Positions 14,529-19,915 of a DNA stretch of 19,915 nucleotides are shown here, in pieces. This DNA is from DATDCY01 sp964513745 (lineage in GTDB: Bacteria; JAUVQV01; DATDCY01): the NCBI GenBank assembly GCA_964513745.1, contig CAZEOK010000052.1, positions 1 to 19,915 on the forward strand, in the 5' to 3' direction. The notes beneath the pieces are model-generated. The model did not search any database and had not been told where the DNA came from. It worked only from the letters and a program-made list of their open reading frames with translations. A program made the translations under genes and the position numbers. Within the stretch, counting starts at the first letter, position 1, and each line of letters starts with the position of its first letter.

Positions 14529-16217
14529 GTGGTCCCTCTTCCGGAACGGGTCCGGCTCGACCGGCGCCTGCTGCCGGTCGCGCTGTTTCTCGTCCTTGCC
14601 GTGGCTGCCGTCTACGGGCAGACGTTCCGGCACGAGTTCATCTCCTTTGACGACGACACCTACATCCTCAACAATTCGCTGGTCAAGGGCGGTCTCTCGT
14701 GGGCGGGGTTCCGCTGGGCCTTCGGCTACCATGCCGGAAACTGGCACCCGCTGACCTGGCTTTCCCACATGCTCGATTCCCAGCTCTTCGGGCTCTGGGC
14801 CGGGGGGCACCATCTGATGGGCGCCGGATTCCACGCGGTCAATGCGGTGCTCCTGCTGCTGGTCATGACGGCGACGACCGGGGCGTTCTGGCGCAGTGCC
14901 GCCCTGGCGGCGCTTTTCGCCGTACATCCCCTGCGGGTGGAGTCGGTTGCGTGGGCCGCCGAGCGCAAGGATGTCCTGTCCGCCCTCTTCTGGCTGCTCA
15001 CGATGGGGGCCTACCTGCGCTACACCCGTCGCCCGGGCGCACTTCGCTACCTCCTGTCGCTCGTTCTTTTCGCGCTGGGGCTTGCCGCGAAGCCAATGCT
15101 TGTCACCCTCCCCTTTGTCCTGCTGCTGCTCGACGCGTGGCCGCTCGGGCGCGTTCTCCCCGCGGCAGGGCGAGGGTCGCCGGGAGCGGTGTTCTCGGGC
15201 AATCGCTCCTGGCGGTGGCTGGTCGTCGAAAAGCTGCCGTTCCTCGCGCTTTCGCTGATTTCGAGCCTGGTCACCCTGCGGGCCCAGACGCTCAACGTGA
15301 TCCCGATGGTCACGCCCGGCCTCGGAATGCGGTTGGCCAATGCCGCCTCCTCCTACGTCAACTATCTGGGGACGTTCCTCTGGCCCGAGTCGCTGGCGTT
15401 TCTCTATCCCTATCCCCGCGCGGGGATCCCCGTCGGGACCGCGGCCGCAGCCGTGGCGACCCTCGCTGCCATCAGCGCCGCGGTGGCGTTTTTCAGCAGG
15501 CGGCTCCCGTGGCTCCCGGCAGGGTGGCTCTGGTACGTGGGGACCCTAGTCCCGGTCATCGGTTTGATGCAGGTGGGTGGGCAGGCCCGGAGCGACCGCT
15601 ATACCTATCTGCCGATGATCGGCATCGCCCTGGCGCTGATCTGGCTGGCCGGCGCCCTGTGGCCGCGGCGCACCGGAGCACGGCGTGTCCTGGCCGCGGG
15701 CTTTGCCGCGGCGCTCGTGGCGCTGGCTGTCTCATCAGCAGCCTACGTCCGCGTTTGGCGCGACAGCCTCACCCTTTTCGAGTATACGGTGGGCGTGACG
15801 AGAGACAACTATCTCATCCTGAACAACCTCGGCACGGAGCTCCTCGACCGGGGGCGATCCGAGGAGGCCCTCCGCGTGCTGCAGGAGGTGGCTCGAATCG
15901 ACCCGGAGCACTGCAACGCCCACTACAATCTCGGCGTCACGCTCATCCGCCGGGTCCGGTACCAGGAGGCGGTGGCGGTGCTCTACCGTTCCCTGGTTTG
16001 CTACGAGCAGGCCGGGCATACCGGGGGCTACATCGCCGACACCCATTACAACCTGGGGATCGCCCTGGCCGCCCTCGGGCGCTTCTCGGATGCGGAGCGG
16101 CATTTCCGGACGCTCCTGCGGATCATGCCGAATTACCCCCGGGGGCGCATCGCGCTCGGAGAGGTCTTGTCCCGGCAGGGGAAGTCTCTCACGGGGAACC
16201 AGGGCGACCGACCATGA
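14529..16217 (+). CDS. TMTC/DUF1736-type multipass membrane protein with TPR repeats
   Basis: 562-aa integral membrane protein, GTG start at 14529. About ten hydrophobic helices occupy residues 12-425. Family landmarks are the acidic first loop FDDDTYILNN, NWHPLTWLSHMLD, HPLRVESVAWAAERKDV (about 133-149), GLAAKPMLVTLPFVLLLLD and the RYTYLPMIGI segment. The C-terminus (about 430-545) holds about three TPR units (NNLGTELLDRGRSEEAL, AHYNLGVTLIRRVRYQEAV, THYNLGIALAALGRFSDAE). Related eukaryotic TMTC proteins are polyprenyl-phosphate-mannose-dependent O-mannosyltransferases of the GT-C fold; bacterial relatives are assumed to be lipid-linked-sugar glycosyltransferases, but the acceptor is unknown. 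It follows the AhpD-fold gene by 13 bases and converges on the Ap4A phosphorylase gene 48 bases away. Confidence 0.85.
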   Translation: MVPLPERVRLDRRLLPVALFLVLAVAAVYGQTFRHEFISFDDDTYILNNSLVKGGLSWAGFRWAFGYHAGNWHPLTWLSHMLDSQLFGLWAGGHHLMGAGFHAVNAVLLLLVMTATTGAFWRSAALAALFAVHPLRVESVAWAAERKDVLSALFWLLTMGAYLRYTRRPGALRYLLSLVLFALGLAAKPMLVTLPFVLLLLDAWPLGRVLPAAGRGSPGAVFSGNRSWRWLVVEKLPFLALSLISSLVTLRAQTLNVIPMVTPGLGMRLANAASSYVNYLGTFLWPESLAFLYPYPRAGIPVGTAAAAVATLAAISAAVAFFSRRLPWLPAGWLWYVGTLVPVIGLMQVGGQARSDRYTYLPMIGIALALIWLAGALWPRRTGARRVLAAGFAAALVALAVSSAAYVRVWRDSLTLFEYTVGVTRDNYLILNNLGTELLDRGRSEEALRVLQEVARIDPEHCNAHYNLGVTLIRRVRYQEAVAVLYRSLVCYEQAGHTGGYIADTHYNLGIALAALGRFSDAERHFRTLLRIMPNYPRGRIALGEVLSRQGKSLTGNQGDRP

Positions 16218-16265
16218 TGCGTCCCCGAGACGGGCGCAGCGGCCCGGCAACGCAAAGCGCCCCGG

Positions 16266-17177
16266 CTAGCAAGCAGCCAGCGCCGTCTCCCTGAGCGCCC
16301 TGAGGGGGCCCGCCACCCGCAGCGCGTGCAACTGCTCCGCGTTTCGGACGAGGAGCGCCCCCGCGAAGCCGAGGGAGTTGATCGAAATGGAATCGAAGAA
16401 TTCCCGTGATCTCGGCACGAGCAGCAGCCACTGCCTGGTAGCGAGCAGGCAGTAGGGACCGCTCTGGAGGGTGGCGTCCTTCCCCGCCGGCGGGCGTAGG
16501 CCGACGTGCGCGAGCATCCGGCCGTAGCAATCGCACGCCTCGCGCGCCGCGGCACGGTCGCCGCCCGCTCCGGAGAGCCGGGCAAAGCAATGCAGGAAGT
16601 CGAAGCCCGGGACGGTGCTCAGACCGGCGCCCTGGCAAGCCTGGTCGAGCAGCGGCTCCGTGGGAACGGGCGGCCCCTCATGGGCGAGGGGGAGAGGCAC
16701 CAGCTGCAGGTGCTTGTGAGGCTGGCTTGCCCCGGCTTCGACGCCGCCGTTGTAGAAGCCGAGGCTCTCGTATTCGCTCATGCACCGCCACCAGGCCTGG
16801 AAATCGCACGGCGTCAGCAACGAGCGCTGCTCCTCGAACTCCCGCGTGATGATCAGCAGGTGGTGGTCGACCACGTTGAACTTGTTGAGGATCGCCACGT
16901 GGGTGTCGGAGACGTCGGCTACGAACAGCTCCCGCTCGTACGGCAGGAATGGGTTGACCGGCGCTCGCGCGGCCAGGTCCCGCGGCGGCGGCGAGCGCTG
17001 GGCGTCCTTGACCGCGACGTTCGTGAGCACCCGCACGAAAAATCGCACGCCCCCGTCCTCGACGAACTCGCAGCCAGTGGCGATCGGCAGCAGCGCCCCC
17101 GTGGCCAGGGCGCGGGCAGAGGCCTGTGCAAGGCTGTCCCGCAATGTTCCGCGCGCGAACTCCGACCGCCCCGTCAT
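16266..17177 (-). CDS. Ap4A phosphorylase / ATP adenylyltransferase (Apa1/2 family)
   Basis: 303-aa HIT-superfamily enzyme that splits diadenosine tetraphosphate with phosphate to ADP and ATP, removing a stress alarmone. Visible: EFVEDGGVRFFVRVL (37-51), NPFLPYERELFVADVSDTHVAILNKFNVVDHHLLI (75-109), and the nucleotide-binding/catalytic GASQPHKHLQLVP with H154, H156 and Q158 (H-x-H-x-Q). The C-terminal half (PYCLLATRQWLLLVPRS) matches the second domain of yeast Apa1/Apa2-type enzymes (about 320 aa). ATG 17177 was chosen because similarity begins about ten residues after it; the frame continues to 17255 but the added sequence is not family-like. No strong ribosome site is visible. It is divergent from gnd across 239 bases and probably a single-gene unit. 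Confidence 0.9.
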   Translation of the reverse strand: MTGRSEFARGTLRDSLAQASARALATGALLPIATGCEFVEDGGVRFFVRVLTNVAVKDAQRSPPPRDLAARAPVNPFLPYERELFVADVSDTHVAILNKFNVVDHHLLIITREFEEQRSLLTPCDFQAWWRCMSEYESLGFYNGGVEAGASQPHKHLQLVPLPLAHEGPPVPTEPLLDQACQGAGLSTVPGFDFLHCFARLSGAGGDRAAAREACDCYGRMLAHVGLRPPAGKDATLQSGPYCLLATRQWLLLVPRSREFFDSISINSLGFAGALLVRNAEQLHALRVAGPLRALRETALAAC

Positions 17178-17321
17178 GGCATCGAGAATCGTGTTTCCCG
17201 TTACCCGCTCGTCCCCCCGCAACCATGGGAGGTATCCGCAGGATTGTACCCGCAAACCCGCGGGGCTGCGAACAGGGGCGCCGTTCGCTCGCCACGATCG
17301 TTCGCTGTCGCGAGAAAGCGT

Positions 17322-17352
17322 TTGCCGATTTCATCCCGCTCTTTGGTATGCT
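17322..17352 (+). promoter_or_regulatory. Candidate extended -10 promoter for gnd-pgi
   Basis: TTGCCG (17322-17327) lies 19 bases before TATGCT (17347-17352), which is preceded by TGG, an extended -10 (TGnTATGCT). Transcription would start near 17359, about 58 bases before the gnd ATG. The 19-base spacer is long but tolerated with an extended -10. The rest of the 239-base divergent gap shows no gene and no clear operator. Confidence 0.4.
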
Positions 17353-17416
17353 CGGCTCGTGGGGAGGCCTCGCCACAGGAGCCGCACACGACGGACATCA
17401 GGGAGGGGAGAGCGGC

Positions 17417-18445
17417 ATGCAGCTCGGAATGATCGGACTGGGGCGGATGGGCGCCAGCATGGTGCAGCGACTGCTGCGCGCCGGCCACGAATGCGTGGTC
17501 TTCGACGTGCAGGCCGCAGCGGTGCGGGACTTGGCGCGCCAGGGCGCGACGGGCGCGACGACGCTGGCGGACTTCGTCGCCAGACTCCGCCCGCCGCGCG
17601 CCGTCTGGCTCATGGTGCCCGCGGCCGCGGTCGATGGCGAGATCGACGCGCTGAAACCGCTGCTGACGAGCGACGACGCGCTGATCGACGGGGGCAACTC
17701 GCACTATCGCGATGACCTGCGCCGCGCGAAAGATCTGGCGAAGGAGGGTATCCACTACGTCGACGTGGGCACGAGCGGCGGGATCTTCGGCCTGGAGCGC
17801 GGGTACTGCCTGATGATCGGCGGCGAGCCGGCGCCGGTGCGGCGGCTCGAGCCGATCTTCGCAGCCCTGTCGCCGGGTGTCGCGGCCGCGGCGCGGACCC
17901 CGGGGCGCCAGGGAGCCATCGGCCAGTCTGAGCAGGGATTCCTGCACTGCGGGCCGGCCGGCGCCGGGCACTTCGTGAAGATGGTGCACAACGGGATTGA
18001 ATACGGGCTGATGGCGGCCTATGCGGAGGGATTCAACATCCTGCACAACGCCAATGTCGGGGCGCGGGCCCACGACACCGACGCGGAGACGACGCCGCTG
18101 CGCGATCCGGCGCACTACCGGTACGACCTCGACCTCGCGCAGATCGCCGAGCTCTGGCGGCGCGGCAGCGTGGTCGGCTCGTGGCTGCTCGACCTGACCG
18201 CGCAGTCGCTGCTGGAGAGCCCCGACCTGGCGAAGTTCGCCGGCCGGGTTTCGGATTCGGGCGAGGGCCGCTGGGCCATCCAGGCCGCGATCGACGAGGC
18301 GGTGCCGGTGCCGGTCCTGAGCGCGGCGCTGTACGGGCGTTTCTCATCGCGTGGCAACAGCGCGGTGGCCGACAAGATCGCCTCGGCCATGCGCCAGCGG
18401 TTCGGCGGCCACCGGGAGAAGTCCACTGTCGGGAAGGAACCGTGA
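17417..18445 (+). CDS. gnd: 6-phosphogluconate dehydrogenase, decarboxylating (short, probably NAD-linked)
   Basis: 342-aa cytoplasmic enzyme converting 6-phosphogluconate to ribulose 5-phosphate and CO2 with reduction of NAD(P). The Rossmann glycine motif is G7-x-G9-x-x-G12 (GLGRMG). The second strand ends in D30 (VVFDVQ) instead of the N-R of NADP-specific forms, which favours NAD. Substrate motifs: DGGNSHYRDDLRRA (91-104), DVGTSGGIFGLERGYCLMIGG (116-136), and the catalytic K188 with H191-N192 in VKMVHNGIEYGLM. Length fits the short GntZ/GndA-like class, not the 470-aa class. ATG 17417 is preceded by GGGAGGGGAG; the frame extends upstream to 17126 over the neighbouring divergent gene and is rejected. 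It is followed 46 bases later by pgi on the same strand. Confidence 0.95.
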   Translation: MQLGMIGLGRMGASMVQRLLRAGHECVVFDVQAAAVRDLARQGATGATTLADFVARLRPPRAVWLMVPAAAVDGEIDALKPLLTSDDALIDGGNSHYRDDLRRAKDLAKEGIHYVDVGTSGGIFGLERGYCLMIGGEPAPVRRLEPIFAALSPGVAAAARTPGRQGAIGQSEQGFLHCGPAGAGHFVKMVHNGIEYGLMAAYAEGFNILHNANVGARAHDTDAETTPLRDPAHYRYDLDLAQIAELWRRGSVVGSWLLDLTAQSLLESPDLAKFAGRVSDSGEGRWAIQAAIDEAVPVPVLSAALYGRFSSRGNSAVADKIASAMRQRFGGHREKSTVGKEP

Positions 18446-18491
18446 GACGAAGGCGGGCGCGGTTGAAGACACTCAGGAGAAGGAGCCGGGC

Positions 18492-19915
18492 ATGGGAACC
18501 AGCGAGTCCGTGACGCGCAGTCCGGCGTGGCAGGCGCTGGAGTGGCACTACCTGCAAATCAAGGACGTGCACCTGAGGACCCTGTTCGCCCGGGACCCGG
18601 GCCGCGGCGAGCGCTATGCCTGCGAGGCGGCCGGCTGGTTCCTGGATTTCTCCAAGAACAGGATCACCGACGAGACGCTGCCGCTGCTCCTGCGTCTGGC
18701 CGGGGAGAGCGGGCTGCGCGACCGGATCGACGCCATGTTCCGCGGCGATCGGATCAACGTCACCGAGAACCGCGCCGTTTTGCACGTCGCCTTGCGCGCG
18801 CCCCGGGCGTCCCGGATTCTCCTCGACGGGGTGGATGTCGTGCCCGGCGTTCACGCGGTGCTGGACCGGATGTCCGCATTTGCCGATCGGGTGCGCGGCG
18901 GCGACTGGAAGGGCTTCACGGGGCGGCGCATCCGCACGGTGGTCAACGTCGGCATCGGCGGCTCGGACCTCGGGCCGGTCATGGCCTGCGAGGCGCTGCG
19001 GCACTATAGTACGCGCGAGACGGGCCTGCGGTTCGTCTCCAACGTCGACGGGACCGATTTCGTCGAAGCCGTGCGCGACCTGGATCCGGCGCAAACCCTG
19101 TTCATCATCTCCTCCAAGACGTTCACCACGCTCGAGACGATGGCCAACGCGCGGTCCGCCCGCGCCTGGACCCTGCAGGCGCTCGGAGACGAGCGGGCGA
19201 TCGCCCGACACTTCGTCGCCGTCTCCACGGATGCCACAGCGGTGGCGAAGTTCGGCATCGACACGGCGAACATGTTCGGTTTCTGGGACTGGGTCGGCGG
19301 CCGCTATTCGCTGGACTGCGCAATCGGGCTCTCGACGATGATCGCTGTCGGGCCCGAGCGTTTCCGCGCGTTGCTGGCGGGCTTCCACGCGATGGACGAG
19401 CACTTCCGCACGGCGCCGCTGGAGCGCAACATGCCGGCGCTCATGGGATTGCTGGCGCTCTGGTACGGCAGCTTTTTCAAGGCCGAGACCGCGGCCGTGC
19501 TGCCGTACGACCAGTATCTCAAGCGCTTCCCGGCGTATCTGCAGCAGTTGACGATGGAGAGCAACGGCAAAAGCGTCACCCTTGAAGGCGCAGTGGCGGA
19601 CTATCAGACCGGCGCGATCGTCTGGGGCGAGCCAGGAACCAACGGACAGCACTCGTTTTACCAGCTCATCCACCAGGGCACTAAGCTCATTCCGTGCGAC
19701 CTGATCGGTTTCGCCCGGTCGCTCAACCCGCTGGGGCGGCATCACGACCTGCTGATGTCCAACGTCTTTGCGCAAGCCGAGGCTTTGGCCTTCGGCAAGA
19801 GTGCGGAGAAGGTGCGGGCGGAGGGAACGCCCGAAGCGCTTGTGCCGCACCGCACCTTCCAGGGCAACCGCCCGACCAACGTCCTGCTCGCCGAGCGGCT
19901 CACGCCCGAGGTCCT
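18492..19915 (+). CDS. pgi: Glucose-6-phosphate isomerase (3' end beyond window)
   Basis: 474 codons open to the right edge; full-length enzymes of this type are about 530-550 aa. It interconverts glucose 6-phosphate and fructose 6-phosphate in the cytoplasm. Visible: VVNVGIGGSDLGPVMA (150-165, sugar-phosphate binding), FVSNVDGTDF (181-190), ISSKTFTTLETMANA (206-220), the catalytic Glu E356 in MESNGK, and GTNGQHSFYQLIHQGTKLIP (382-401) with H387. The catalytic C-terminal Lys lies beyond the edge. ATG 18492 is preceded by AGGAGAAGGAG. Together with gnd it places glycolysis and the oxidative pentose phosphate pathway in one transcript; zwf or pgl might follow outside the window, which cannot be checked here. 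Confidence 0.96.
   Translation, partial: MGTSESVTRSPAWQALEWHYLQIKDVHLRTLFARDPGRGERYACEAAGWFLDFSKNRITDETLPLLLRLAGESGLRDRIDAMFRGDRINVTENRAVLHVALRAPRASRILLDGVDVVPGVHAVLDRMSAFADRVRGGDWKGFTGRRIRTVVNVGIGGSDLGPVMACEALRHYSTRETGLRFVSNVDGTDFVEAVRDLDPAQTLFIISSKTFTTLETMANARSARAWTLQALGDERAIARHFVAVSTDATAVAKFGIDTANMFGFWDWVGGRYSLDCAIGLSTMIAVGPERFRALLAGFHAMDEHFRTAPLERNMPALMGLLALWYGSFFKAETAAVLPYDQYLKRFPAYLQQLTMESNGKSVTLEGAVADYQTGAIVWGEPGTNGQHSFYQLIHQGTKLIPCDLIGFARSLNPLGRHHDLLMSNVFAQAEALAFGKSAEKVRAEGTPEALVPHRTFQGNRPTNVLLAERLTPEV

Noticed and set aside
17126..17416. In-frame upstream extension of gnd
   Set aside because: The extension overlaps the divergent Ap4A phosphorylase gene and carries no family sequence, while ATG 17417 has a strong ribosome site and begins the Rossmann fold directly.
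18033..19850. 605-codon open frame on the minus strand opposite gnd and pgi
   Set aside because: Antisense shadow; pgi is continuous on the plus strand with all expected motifs.

Overview
The window is GC-rich bacterial chromosome, densely coded, with short intergenic gaps and several stop/start overlaps. No tRNA, rRNA, CRISPR array, insertion sequence or phage gene was recognised. The gene types (PilT/PilU-type ATPase, corrinoid-protein-like Fe-S domain fused to DUF3786, Cys-rich B-box-like mini-protein, a GrdB-family selenoprotein, c-di-GMP signalling proteins) suggest an anaerobic or facultative Gram-negative bacterium of the deltaproteobacterial (Desulfobacterota-like) kind. That lineage is inference, since no rRNA or marker tree can be used here.

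Layout. Positions 1-2132 (minus strand): an 11-cysteine mini-protein, an Fe-S/DUF3786 protein and a pilus-retraction ATPase cut by the left edge. Positions 2261-6458 (plus): a signalling block with a membrane histidine kinase, a single-domain receiver, an HD-GYP response regulator (c-di-GMP hydrolysis) and a GAF-GGDEF protein (c-di-GMP synthesis). Positions 6635-9862: mfd, the transcription-repair coupling factor. Positions 10022-10822: a gene that ordinary ORF calling splits in two at an in-frame TGA. The joined product is a GrdB-family protein with U174-A-I-C177 at the family's redox site, and a perfect 6-bp hairpin lies directly downstream of the TGA, so this is read as a selenoprotein with a bacterial SECIS element.

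Positions 10935-14104: three overlapping genes, namely a Tat-exported aldo/keto reductase with a ferredoxin-like tail, a secreted DUF6599-like protein and a cardiolipin-synthase-like phospholipase D. Positions 14198-16217: a cysteine-less carboxymuconolactone-decarboxylase-like protein followed by a multipass membrane protein with TPRs (TMTC/DUF1736 type). Positions 16266-17177 (minus): an Ap4A phosphorylase. It is divergent from a sugar-phosphate pair, 6-phosphogluconate dehydrogenase (probably NAD-linked) and glucose-6-phosphate isomerase, the latter cut by the right edge.

The most notable item is the selenoprotein. It is not accompanied by the other glycine-reductase subunits, so it probably has a stand-alone redox role that is not defined here. 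The second is the compact c-di-GMP module, whose synthase lacks the inhibitory I-site aspartate. No intergenic stretch exceeds about 240 bases.
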